A stretch of 64,000 nt of DNA from positions 33,829,493 to 33,893,492 of the forward strand of contig OX419759.1 in NCBI GenBank assembly GCA_948567375.1, written 5' to 3'. Made by a program: the position numbers and the translations under genes. Every line of letters begins with the position of its first letter. The first letter of the stretch is position 1. This document shows positions 13,202-24,179 of the stretch, one piece after another. Source of the stretch: Lunularia cruciata (Eukaryota > Streptophyta > Marchantiopsida > Lunulariales > Lunulariaceae). The notes under the pieces were generated by a model. The model searched no databases. It worked only from the letters and a program-made list of their open reading frames with translations, and was not told the DNA's origin.

Positions 13202-14156
13202 CTAGTTTTAGAGCATGAATTGGATGTATGGAATTTATGGTATATTATAGTACTATAATGCTTCTTATTCATATCTCCATGGAGTCTATAGTGATATTGA
13301 TTATTAGCAATTAATACTAAATGTTCTGGTCAAATGTTATTAGATTTTATTCTTATATCAAATAAGCCTACTATTTTCTTTTTATCACTTATAGTCAAAG
13401 ATGGATGTATGCTATTAAAATTTTGACTAAGAAATGAATGAAATGATAGAGAGTGATAAATAACCATATGATTAAATAACATAATAGTAAGTTGAGGATC
13501 TTCATTGAGCATTTGAAGCCTATACTCAACCTTATCAAGAAGAAAGAGTAGCATCTTGAGACAAAGGAAATTGTGTTTTTTTCCCAAGCTAAAATCATTC
13601 AATAAGAACAGAATTGCAAGCAAAGTTTCAAATTTATCTGATTGTGAGCAATTTTTCAAAGCCAGTAACATAATTGATGATTATCATAATTTTCTATTTC
13701 CTACAAGGAAACTACAAGAAGGCATTGCAATATTTTAATAGTATAAAATGGATCAAGAATAATATGTTTTTGACCCCATTGGATCATAGTAGGAGTTCAA
13801 GATAACTCTTACATCTAAATTTCAAGTCATAAATATAATAAGAACAACACAAGATCAAATAGATTTGTAGATTTTTTTTACAACTTTTGATTTGATATAG
13901 ATTGGTTTTGTAAAGAGCTATGTACTTCAATTTTGGGATAATCCAGTGTAGATTATGGAGATTATGAATGAGAAGCATGAGGTCAATTTATACATGGATT
14001 ACCACCTTCCACAAAGAGAAATAAAATAATGGAGGAACCTGGGTAGCTAGAAAGAGATGGCAATGATATTTTATTCCTTTATCTCTTTAATGCTTGTGCA
14101 TCCATTATATAGACAAACACACCATCAAAAGGAGAATGAAGAGATCACATAGATAT

Positions 14157-14523
14157 TGATGTTATAATAATATGGAGTTAGAAAAAGCTAAATGTAGGTA
14201 ATGGGTGGTAGAAATTGGCATATAGCTAGGAAACTCTAAGAATGTCCAAGAAGCATCTAGGAACTTTCCAAGAATTGTGTAACTTGTATACCAAGTACAT
14301 GATTAGGTTAGCTTGTACACCAAATAAATGATTAGCTTAGCTCGCACTCCAAGTAAAGCAGCTTCTAAAAGAACCTTCCGTAGAAGCTTCTGGGGAGGAG
14401 CCTTGTACCTAGGTTGTATATAAATTCCAAAGCTTGAGCTTAGGCTAGGCATTCAAAGTTTTCTTCATTTGAGAATTCCAATGTGATATTCTTTTCTCTT
14501 ATTTCTCTCCTAGGTCTTTTACA
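14157..14523 (+). repeat. 5' LTR of chromovirus
   Basis: Starts TGATG and ends ACA just before the primer-binding site. It aligns along its length with the 3' LTR: aatatggagtta/aatatggagtaa, aggaactttcc/aggaacttccc, gcttgagcttaggct/gcctgagcttaggct, and atttctctcc near the end. It lacks a short gggggaa segment and part of an agaagcttc block present in the 3' copy. Confidence 0.88.
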
Positions 14524-14537
14524 TTGGTATTAGAGCA
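14524..14537 (+). promoter_or_regulatory. tRNA primer-binding site
   Basis: ttggtattagagca directly follows the LTR. It resembles the tggtatcagagc site complementary to initiator-methionine tRNA. Confidence 0.65.
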
Positions 14538-14559
14538 AGAACAGGGTGGATGGAATCCA

Positions 14560-15640
14560 TGGACCACCAAATCCATTTCTCCCAAACCATTGAGATTTTG
14601 GTATTTTTATTCAACCAAAGCATCATTCACACAATTCATCATTTCATGTTTTGGATAAAATGTTCTAAACACAATCACCTTGTTTGATGAACCATTGATC
14701 CTTCCAATTGTAACGTATAGAGAGCGGCGGATGTGTTGCATCTACATGTTAATCCAGATAATCAGAATAAAGTACTTTAGTAGAGTAGGAATCATAGCGG
14801 TAATGCACAAATTTATCATTATTATGCAGAAATAGATTGAGCATCTCATTCAATTGTTGTACAAGAGATGTCATGATAGACAACAACAAGAGGAAATGGA
14901 GAGAGCAACATTTCAAGAAGGAGAAGATTGGGGTTGATTTCTGAAACCAAAGGTCCTTAAGCAATCAATTAGTGGAAAAGGAAGTTATTTTAGCAATGAC
15001 AACCAAGAGGTGGGCTTGGAAGTAGCCATCCTTTGAAGAAAGCATAATAGCTCAGTCTAGTCAATTGCACCAAAAATGTATTGGGGTTCAAGTGATTCAC
15101 CAAAGCAACAAGACCTGAAAGCATTCTTTTGAATCTTTTCCAAATGTCTAAAGCAGATCATACAAATTTATTTGAAGGTGAGACTCTATCATGTGCAATA
15201 GAGAATTTTTTGTTTGATTATGAACATTAATTTGAAGCCATAAATCTTCTAGACAATAGAAGATGAATCCTCTTAGCTTCAAGTCAATTAGATGGAGCAC
15301 CAAAACTATGAGTGGTGAATTTGGGTGGAGCACTCATCAACAGTTTGTTGCACCAATTTTGACATGAGAAGATTGCAAGAGTGCAATCATTTGGAGCTCT
15401 AGGTTGTGAATTTTGTACAAGCTACAAAAGATTGATTGGAAAAGATGAGGTAGATTGGTTTTGTGAGCATTTGCATTTCTCAATTCCAAATTCCAAAACA
15501 CCATGATGTTAATTTTGGACATACATAAAGCCAAAACCTTGGATCTATTCATGAGAGGCTTAAAATTGTGCACCAAATTGGAAGTAACCATGCACAAACC
15601 CAAACATCTCGAAGTAGCCATGTGTACCCAAGCTTGAGTA
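14560..15640 (+). pseudogene. Chromovirus gag relic
   Basis: No frame is open throughout. In successive frames the plus strand gives LFEGETLSCAIENFLFDYEH near 15165-15225 and KAKTLDLFMRGLKLCTKLEV near 15525-15585. The latter has the retrotransposon gag pattern of a FxxGLKxxLxxxV helix followed by P-K-x-L-x-x-A. No CCHC zinc knuckle is visible, so the gag C-terminus is probably lost in the internal deletion. Confidence 0.6.
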
Positions 15641-16178
15641 AAACTAGGAACGTTCCACATCATTCATGATGCTCTAACTATGATGACCTAAATTGAAGAC
15701 TCTTCTCTAAATATCTCATAGCCATGGCCACTACCACAATGTTGATTGACTTGAAGGTCTAAATAGAGTTCAAGATTGCTTTACAACAAGACATGTTCTT
15801 TCATCTTGATCAAAGGTTGTCTTGCAACACATGACAAAGAGTATAACACCTTTTCATTCAAAGATGGCCTTTTATTTTGCAAGAACCAAATCTACATTCC
15901 AACTATGGAATATCTATAACTTGTATCACTTCAAGAGGTGCATGACTTACCAATTGCTGGTCATAGGGTTATGGATAAGACCTTGAGTACACTATTATGT
16001 CAATGGTGGTGGCTAAACATGGCATGAGAGGTTCAAGAGCTTTTTTGATCATGTGAGAGTTGCAAACACAACAAGGCCAACAACCAAAAACTAGGTGGAC
16101 TACTCCAACCACTCCTAATCTCATCGCTACAATGGGAACATTTAAGTCTAGACCTCATCACATCCTTGCCAAAGATAG

Positions 16179-16264
16179 ATCAAGGATATACAAAAATTGT
16201 GGGGTTCTTTGATAAGCTTAGCAAGCTTATCAAAGAACCCCACAATTTTTGTAATATCCTTGAT
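16179..16264. repeat. 41/42-base hairpin, 3-base loop
   Basis: Left arm 16179-16219, loop agc 16220-16222, right arm 16223-16264. The inner 30 bases of each arm are perfectly complementary; beyond that one extra base in the right arm is the only difference. It lies inside the integrase core, immediately after the codons for DKLSK. Confidence 0.97.
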
Positions 16265-16276
16265 GGGACAAATCCA

Positions 16277-16305
16277 CACAATGGGTGCCATTGGCACCCA
16301 TTGTG
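16277..16305. repeat. 13-base-arm hairpin, 3-base loop
   Basis: cacaatgggtgcc, loop att, ggcacccattgtg. It begins 12 bases after the larger hairpin and lies in the same non-integrase insertion. Confidence 0.95.
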
Positions 16306-17279
16306 GAGATTGTGGATGCTCCAACATTGGCATGAATCTACTTCAATATGACCTTCAAACACCATGGGATGCTAAGGGTTCTCATCCTAATTGTGATCAT
16401 TGATTCATTAGTAAATTATAACAAACTCTTTTCAAACTTGGCTGCACCAATCTTGCCTTGTCTACATCCTATCATCCTCAAACTTATGGCCAAACAAAAC
16501 TAGAAATTTTCACTTTGGAAGATATGCTACTTGCCTTTGTTAGCATATATCACACTAATTAGGATACTTGTCTTGTGGCTATCAAGTTTACCTACAAGAT
16601 TTCCAAGTAGGCAAGTACAAGTTTCCTTCCCTTCTTTCTCAATTATGGCAAGATTTAGTTGTTCCAAATTTCCTTCTTGCTCCATGACAATCTCATGTCC
16701 CTCATACTTCGACCTTCTTGTCTAATCTATTTGTATCTTGACACCAAGCAAAATCTCATATTCTTGTGGCTCAAAATTGGCAAAAGAAATATGTTGATAG
16801 CCATTTTTGTGATCACTTTTTAAATTGGTGATAAGGTTATGCTTTCCTCAAGTCACCTTCCTCCCTATTGACACTTAAGTTCATAAATTATTCCCAATTG
16901 TATAGGTCCCTTTAATATTATTCAGATAATTTCTCTTATCACATACAAACTTGCACTTTTTTAGTCACAAGAAAATCTATCGTGTGTTTCATATTTCCAA
17001 GTTAAAACTCTTTCTCTAACCCATCTTCCTTTCCAACTTGACTCTAATCTCTTCCTCCTCCTCCCATACATATTAACAATCATGAAGAATACAAAGTTGA
17101 TCGTATCATTGCAAGTCATGAAATCCAATATGGCTGCAAAAAACACATTGAATATAAGATCCTTTGGAATGAATATTCTCTTCATGATGCCACTTGGGAT
17201 TCCCTTTTTATCTCCAAAATGCACAAGTAGCTATATGTGAGTTTGAAGACTCAATGGTAAAGAAGACCTCACCAATTAA

Positions 17280-17675
17280 TGATGGGGGAATATGTAAGAA
17301 TATGGAGTAAGCAAAAGCTAATGTAACTAATAGGTGGTGGAATTAGCATTTAGTTAGGAATCTTCTAAGAATGTTTAAGAAGTATCCAAGAAGCTTCTGG
17401 TGAGAAGCTTTTAGGAACTTCCCAAGGATTGAATAACTTGCATGCCAAATTGATGGTTGAATTTGCTTATATGTTAAGTAAATTGCTAGCTTACCTTGCA
17501 CTCCAAGTAAGGTGGTTTATAGGAAGAACCTTCCTTGGAAGCTTCTTATGAACCTTATAGCTAAGTTGTCTATAAATATTAAAGCCTGAGCTTAGGCTAA
17601 GCATCTAGAGTTTCTCTCATTTGAGAATTTCAATGTGATCTTCCATTCTCCTATTTCTCTCCTTGGTTTTTTATA
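17280..17675 (+). repeat. 3' LTR of chromovirus
   Basis: Starts TGATGGGGGAA and ends ATA (ACA in the 5' LTR, so one base has changed). It follows the purine-containing stretch ggtaaagaagacc. A TATA-like tataaat lies at about 17571 in the matching position to tataaat in the 5' LTR. Confidence 0.85.
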
Positions 17676-18275
17676 GATATAATTCATACAAAACACTTAT
17701 TTTTATAAACGCAAAAGATTATATTAAAGAAAAAGTGCTTCTATTACCTAAGAACTTGAATTGCATTGCAAATTATCCAAATTATATGAGATGAACTTTA
17801 CTAATTACAAAAACTGAATATATGGAGGAGCTATTTGATTAAGAAAACTTCAATACTCAATAAGACTAGTCAGGTAGTTTATTAAGAGCACCATTGTATC
17901 TAATAAAAATCAAGAACTTAGCACTTATGAAAGAATTCATTTGTGTTGTTGGGTTCCAAAATCACCCTTGTAAGATTTTGGTGGAAGTTTTGATGATAGT
18001 TTAGAAATCATATATCAATGCAATTTGCAAGTGAAATAGGGCTTTTATTGTATCAACAAAGATACATACATGTCTTTTGCTATCACACTTGGCACAAGAG
18101 ATAATAATATTTAGTGTAATAGTTATTAAGCAAGCTATGAAATAAGAGAAATCAAGTTTTGTGTTTTTTATCAAATCAAGAATGGGATTCGATCATGCAA
18201 AGATGAAGATACCTGGTTCCAGGATGGTAGAGGAGATTCTACAAGAGTTTGTAAATATGTTCCTAGATTATTAAT

Positions 18276-18303
18276 ACTATTTAGAATGTAAATTCTAAAT
18301 AGT
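18276..18303. repeat. 12-base-arm perfect hairpin
   Basis: actatttagaat, loop gtaa, attctaaatagt. Confidence 0.9.
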
Positions 18304-18690
18304 GTAGTATGTGCCATTTAATAAGGAATATTTAGAAAATTTTACTTATTACTTAACCTTAAGATCACTTGTATTGTTCATTCTAACAAATATATGGTGA
18401 TATTTGATGTTTTATTAACAACCATGAGTTTAATAAAAAAAGAAATATTTTTTATTACTTAATTAGACTAGATTAGGGTTTGGACCAATCAAATAAAGTT
18501 AAATAAAGTTGGATATATACCCCCATAGTTGCATACATTATCTGTTAGGGATATCTGATTTTATATTGGGAATAGTAAGAAATATGGTCTTTATAAAACT
18601 TATCTGAATTTCTAAATTAGTAATGATTAGTAGTTACTTATGTCAAATATGCATGTCATATTACCTAAAGGAGCACTTCTAATTTGCTTA

Positions 18691-18914
18691 CAGTGTCTTG
18701 ACTTAGTATAATTTATAGATATTTGGCTTTGTAGATAGAGTTGAGAAATCTTGGATCAACAAGCTTATTTGGTGTACAATTTCTATAGTCCAAGGATATC
18801 CCAGTGTCTTGACTTAGTATAATTTATAGATATTTTGCTTTGTAGATAGAGTTGAGAAATCTTGGATCAACAAGCTTATTTGGTGTACAATTTTCTATAG
18901 TCCAAGGATATCCC
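18691..18914 (+). repeat. 111-base tandem duplication
   Basis: Copies begin cagtgtcttgacttag at 18691 and 18802 and both end ccaaggatatccca. They differ only in about two places (ttggctt/tttgctt and one extra t), so this is one of the youngest changes in the window. Confidence 0.95.
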
Positions 18915-20361
18915 ACGTGAAGGAATCCTTGACTTACTTTTTTGGTCAAAGATAATATCACAAGATTGTAGACATTATCTCAATTATATTATAATATATA
19001 TAAATATAGTTACAGATATTATCTTGAATTTATGGCTTTTTGCCTAGTAAATTTTTATGTATTAGTACTTAGAGTAGAACTCTCATGAGTTTGGAAGCAA
19101 GAGTTGAGTAGATATTTATCTTCCTTCCATTTGTAACTAGCTTTATCTCATTGACTTTTTTAGTGAGTAATGTCTTGAGTCTTAGAGGTATCTTGGTATT
19201 CTAGTCATTGACTTATATTCTTGGAGTATCATGGAGTTAAATTGCCTTCTTAGTCCATAGTATGTTTTTTTAAGAACCATCATATGTTTACCTTGAGTGA
19301 GTGACAATCTAGCTTATGATTTGGTTCCATTATAGAGGTCTTGGTAGGAAGTAGAAGAATGATCCGTGCACAATATTATATTAGATAAGATGAGGACATA
19401 AGAGTTTATCAAAGAAGGAGATCAAGAACCAAGGAGTTGTATGCAATTTATGGATTGGTGGTAGGACTTCCAAGAAATAATTAGTTTAATGAAGAAGAAG
19501 CACTTTAAGAGATCTTGGTGGGAGATCTTGGAGAAAGTCTTAGAATTGCAACAAAGAAACTACCATTTTTTGATAGTTTGAAAATTCAATGATAAAATTG
19601 TCTTTTGGTTGATAGATAAGATATCCTTGAATGTTTGATTAATACGTAATCTAGGATTTGGCTTTGCAATAAATATCTAATAGTAGCTTGAAATTTTTAG
19701 ATTACATGGTGACCATTCTCAAATAGAATCACATACATTTGTACTCTAATATGATAGGGAGAGATGAATATAAAATGAATAAAAGGAAAGCTAAAGGAAA
19801 GTTAAGATGTGGAAATTTGATTTTCTTGAGCAAAAATAGAGAAGATGTAAGAGCATTCTAAAAGAAATGAAAAGGGCTTGCATTGGTAAAAGTTAAATGT
19901 TAAACAAGAAGTTGTAATTGCTATTTACTTTCCTTGAGAATGAACTTCTCATATGGTATGAATAAAAATATAGAAAACATAGAGGAGAGATGACCAAGAG
20001 AAATCTTGAGGAAACTTACCTAACCACTAAATAAAAAATTTATCTTCTTGTTTAAAATTATAAAGTTTCTCCATTGCTTGCAACTCTACCAAGAGATCCA
20101 TTTCAAATCTTCTTACTATGTTATGTTTGTCCTTGTTTTGAATAAAGGGAAGAGCAAAATCCCTACCTTTAGGGGAGAAATCCCACAAAATTGGATTTTG
20201 GGTGAATACCTTGTCTTTGGAAGATATGTTTTGTTTGTTCACCAGATTGGTGTCTTCATGAATAACGGTCATGATTCTCAATGAAGACAAGACAACATTG
20301 TCCAAATATTGGTCTTTGATCTTTAAAAGACTGGATAGGATATCTTTGGAAAAGCAGAAAG

Positions 20362-20414
20362 ATCCATGTACCATTGGTCTCTCTTTGGTGAAGAGAGACC
20401 AATGGTACATGGAT
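20362..20414. repeat. 24-base-arm perfect hairpin
   Basis: Left arm 20362-20385, loop tggtg, right arm 20391-20414, without a mismatch. Because it is a palindrome, overlapping ORFs on both strands here (20271-20501 plus, 20027-20452 minus) share its codons. Confidence 0.97.
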
Positions 20415-20635
20415 TTCAAGAACATGCAAAGACCATCTCCAAAATGGCTCACATATGTGGAGAGTGATGGTGGACTGAAGATTGTTTCAAGTGAGGAGTA
20501 GAAAACTCACTATAAACTCAAAGTTGTCACAATGAAGAGGTTTTCAGATTTCTTTTAGTCCTGCATTCTTCACAAATTTCTGATTCTTGCATAAGAGAGA
20601 GTAGAGTGTAATCAAGAGTCAATTTGTGAGGAACG

Positions 20636-22240
20636 TTGATTTCTAGCACAATGGTGAAGAGCATTGCATCTTGGGTTGCTAGGAACAGTTTTAACTTGCA
20701 GACCCCAACTATCAATCCATGGGAAATGGCCGCCCAAAGAGTGACATTGCAGAGGTTGAGAGTGTGCTTTCTTGTGTGGAATTGGGAACATGCTTTGGAT
20801 GCTATGGCTTTAGAGCTTTGTGGGATGAAGAAAGTAGTACCGGGAGTGGGATGGTTGAGAGCAAACACGAGAGGATGGACACCCTTCCATTGGAGAAAGA
20901 TGTTGGAGAGAGAATTCAAAGTGGCAAGAGTTTACCCTTTCAAGTCTCGGTTCAACCTGAATAGCAAGATGCAGGTGAGGATCAACAAGGCCTTTGCACA
21001 TGATAGGTACCCCATCAATGGATGGTTAGTGGCTGATTACAAGAACCATGCTTGAAGGGTGATTGTTGGGGCAATAGTGAAGATATTCAAGCCCCAACGT
21101 ACTACCTATCTCACTAACTCACAAGCTGCATTCTCTAAGCACACATTTTTGGAGTGACTGATTGATTAGGGCCAAATCTTCAATACTCATGTGTAGAAGA
21201 TGAAAAATATGTCTTGTGGGCTAGGATTGCACTACCTGATGTCTTTGGGGTGCATTTTTACATCAGCCATGGGTTACTCACCAAAGAAGAGAAACTAGAG
21301 TTTCTAGGTCATGGAGTATTGCCTTCCTATTTTAAAGAAGACCCCGATGGCTTCCATTAGATGGAGCTCATGTGGGAAGCAGATGAGAAGTACCAAAAGA
21401 TGAGAAAATTCATGAGTCCTGTGAAGAAGGAGAAGAAGTAAAAATTTTGTACTGCACCCACCATCAAGAAGTTTGCAATTTGGAAGAGAGAAAAGAAACT
21501 TCAAGTTATCAAGGAGTTGGATAAAGATGAAGATGCCTAACCTGAAGAAGAGGAAGAAAGACATTCATTTCAAATCAAATGGATTTTGACCAAGAAGAAG
21601 CAACATTAGAGGAACCAAAAGAAGAAGGCAATACCAAGAGCCAGGAAGGAGATGCTCTTGGAGAAGCCAATGTATGGAGCATCAGCAACATGCTCACTCC
21701 TGAGCACCCTTCCCAGAAAGAACTTGGGAAGCTGCCTATCAAGAAATGGGACATGTAGATGATGATGAGGAAGAACACAAAGATATCTTAATACCAATGC
21801 AAGTATCTGAAGAAGAAGACACCTCCTAATCCATCAAGGCAAGAAGACAATTGAACAAGGAGACAGAAATTTGGTTACTTGAGAAATGCTTCAGATGAGG
21901 TATGCTCAGGATATTTTTGTGCCTTTGATGGTGGTGTTGGATACTCATTATTCATATACAAGAAGAAATGTCTGCAAGTACAAGATATTTGACTTTGGTG
22001 ACCAAGATACAAGCTCAAGTGGAGCAGCACAAAGCCAAAGTCACTTCTTTGAAAAGCAAGGTAATTTATCTCTGGGAAGAGCAGAAGAAGCAAGGTGCGG
22101 AGTTGAATGCTTTGCAAGAAGAGATAGATATCTTGAAGGTCGCCTATGGAGAGCAAGCGGAGAGCATGTGGTTGAAGGACAATCATATCAAGGAATTGGA
22201 GAAAGACTTGACAGTAATGAAAAGTTCTTTATAGGAATTT
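20636..22240 (+). pseudogene. Element A protein, unrecognised, coiled coil
   Basis: The first open part is 139 codons (20636-21055). It ends RYPINGWLVADYKNHA and is followed, after a stop, by a segment with FKPQRTTYLTNSQA at about 21090. Element C has the corresponding IGWSVANYKNF and FKQKRTTHLTNLKA, so this is a shared conserved region. A lysine/glutamate-rich part follows (KYQKMRKFM, echoed as KYQKMGKWV in element B). Then comes a clear coiled coil at 21968-22234 (88 codons, with LNALQEEIDILKVAYGEQAES). By length and composition it could be a gag-like structural protein, but I recognise no family. Multiple stops separate the parts. Confidence 0.5.
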
Positions 22241-23199
22241 GAAGAAGGGCACCATTCAGTGAAGAATCAATTTCATACTCTTTGGAAGACAAGCAATTCT
22301 TGGACATTGGCAGCCAAAGAAAATGCAAAATCTAGAAGTGGATCCTAAAATTTGAAGTGAAGGTGAGGCAATTGATGATTCACCAAGCATTGACAACCAT
22401 CCAAAAGGTGATTATGAAGAATCAGCCATGACATGCAAGAGGGAGATAAGTCTTCACATCATTGAGTATCAAGACATGATGAAGAATATATAGGACAGAT
22501 TGTTGGGGATAGATCAGGAGATCATAACCACAACAGTCTAGCTCTTTGTGGTAGCTCCTACTTCTGCACCAACCAAGATTTTTCAAGATGGTGAAGTCAA
22601 ATTGTAACTGCTTCTGAAGGGGTCGAGGGAGGAATGACACCAAAACACAGTCAAATGAGTATGTGACACCATGAATAAGTTAATGGGGGAGTTCATGTAA
22701 AGCAGCACTACCACAGATGAGGTACATGAGCTCAGACTTGCATGTCAAAAACTCATGGAGCCACTTGAAGACTAAACATTGGAGCAGACCGCCTTAGGAC
22801 TTAGAACTAGGATAGAGAGGAATTTTAGAGACTTGAGAGAGAGCTTGAGGATGACATTGCTATCCATTAGGGCTCAATTTGACAAGGTAGTGGAGTCTTT
22901 AGAGCTAGAGGCGGTAATAGAGCCTGTAGTACCAATTGAGGAGGTACTTGGGCAGCATGATGTCTCAGGCCATACCATCTCCATGCCCACCTAGAGTTGC
23001 ACTAGTGGTCATGATTGACCATTAAGTGGTGGCAGTTTGTTAGTTTTTGTTATAGTTCTTAGTTCCAAGTGTCTACAACTATTTAAGCACAACATTCCAA
23101 GTGCCACATCATCTAGTAATGATTGGGGAATAAAACAAAAGAGCTTCTTTGCTCTTTGTGTTGTTTGTCTCAAACTCATGATTTTCTTGATTTGTGTTT

Positions 23200-24090
23200 T
23201 CACTTTGGCAAATATCAATAAACATTGCAGGATGCTTGATATGTGTAATCACTAGCTTTGGAAAAAATTGCTTGATACAATGCCTTGATGGCCTTGAGCT
23301 TTAGTGTTGTAAGTAACCAAAATGAAGCCTGAATGGATAGATTGTCAAGAAGATCCTATGGTGTCTCAAAGATCATGCCTTTTAAGGATAGAACATTGGG
23401 TTTTCAAAGAAGATAGTGCCTTGTGAAGAATAGAAAATCATTTCAAAAGGAAAGTGCCTTCCAAAGGGTAGGACATTGGGTCTCAAGTGAAGGCAGAGCC
23501 CTCTGGAGGGGTAGAGTATTGATCTTGAGAGAAGATAGTGCCCTCCAAAGGTTCTAGATGGTGCACTCCAAAGGTTCGCTGAAGATGGTTCCTTTGCAAG
23601 GGAAGTATATTGACTTCATGATACATGGTGCCTTTGGAAGGAGAAGCACATAATCTTCAAAAGACTCTGGTCTTTGGTAGGAGCAAAGATCTTTGGGGAA
23701 GGTAAGTGCCTTTCAAAGAAGGGCTAGTCTTCAAAAGACCATATCCCCTGCCTTTGGAAGGGTAGGACACTTACCTTCACAAAATCTTTGGGAGACCTTT
23801 AGAGAAGAGGAGCACCTCTTGTTCTAAACCATCACTTCTCAAAATCCATTGGAATTAAATACTTTTGTGCAATGATTATTCTTTGTAGTATTTACAAATG
23901 CACCTTCTTGGTGTCGTTGTCCTTGTTTGGGAGTTGTCTCTATCCAAGAGTTTAAATAGTAAATAGTAAAGGATTCCACTGTGACATTTTCCTTCATATT
24001 CAATCATTTCTGACCCGTATCTGCATGGGATTGACTTGTTACTTTACTAAGTTGTCCAAGTTGTCCTATCCCTGAATCTCCTGTTATACG
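23200..24090 (+). repeat. 3' LTR-like block of element A
   Basis: Bases 23820-24050 match the other LTRs of the family in order: ccatcactt, a gtgattatt-like block, ttgtagtatttac, ggagttgtctctatccaagag, and acccgtatctgcatggg. Upstream (23400-23780) are many imperfect repeats of gtgccttccaaaggg/ggtaggacattggg words. Boundaries are approximate. Confidence 0.55.
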
Positions 24091-24179
24091 GAACTTGGAA
24101 ATTTCTAGCTTGAGCTTCCTATCTTTACATTGCCAATGTCCAGTATCCTCTTCAATATTTGATAAGAGAGATTAGCTAA

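Larger units (their letters stand above)
15790..17226 (+). pseudogene. Gypsy integrase with C-terminal chromodomain
   Basis: The start reads KDGLLFCKNQIYIP, the usual lead-in to the integrase zinc finger. It is followed by an H...GH pair (VHDLPIAGHRVMDKTLS), CESCKHNKA, GLLQPL, and the start of the catalytic core, LSLDLITSLPK..GYTKIVGFFDKLSK. Two hairpins (16179-16305) interrupt here. The core resumes as FKHHGM about 16350 and continues LFKLGCTNLALSTSYHPQTY GQTK, ending TLEDMLLAFVS. Later come FLPFFLNYGK, GDKVML and the GPFNII region. A chromodomain lies at 17086-17226: EYKVDRIIASHE..IEYKILWNEYSLHDATWDS. Integrase would insert cDNA; chromodomains in this clade direct insertion to marked chromatin. 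Many stops and frame changes show it is dead. Confidence 0.85.
14157..17675 (+). mobile_element. Internally deleted Ty3/gypsy chromovirus
   Basis: Two similar LTRs (14157-14523 and 17280-17675) bound an internal region with a primer-binding site, gag, integrase and chromodomain. The bases gatat precede the 5' LTR (14152-14156) and follow the 3' LTR (17676-17680), a perfect 5-base target duplication. Protease, reverse transcriptase and RNase H are absent: gag (to about 15640) passes within roughly 150 bases into the integrase zinc-finger region. The element therefore inserted as a unit and cannot make its own reverse transcriptase. Whether the deletion came before or after insertion cannot be told from this copy. 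Confidence 0.88.
17681..20030. other. AT-rich gap with tandem repeat, no gene
   Basis: No coding region recognised. It contains a 12-base-arm hairpin at 18276 and a 111-base tandem duplication at 18691. The region from 19100 to 20000 is plain low-complexity-like DNA without motif. Confidence 0.45.
20040..24090 (+). mobile_element. Element A of a coiled-coil LTR family
   Basis: Coding relics at 20636-22240 are homologous to element C (minus strand, 52.7-55.0 kb) and partly to element B. The 3' end has an LTR-like block matching the LTRs of B and C. No protease, reverse transcriptase, RNase H or integrase motif was seen. The 5' LTR was not found, so the left end is approximate and the copy may be truncated. 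Confidence 0.6.

Noticed and set aside
20027-20452. 141-codon minus ORF, among the longest in the window
   Set aside because: It runs through the 24-base palindrome in element A and has no recognised domain; the element is read on the plus strand.
21575-21797. Minus-strand ORFs of 63-67 codons opposite element A
   Set aside because: Antisense shadows of a lysine/glutamate-rich coding stretch, which lacks stops on the other strand.
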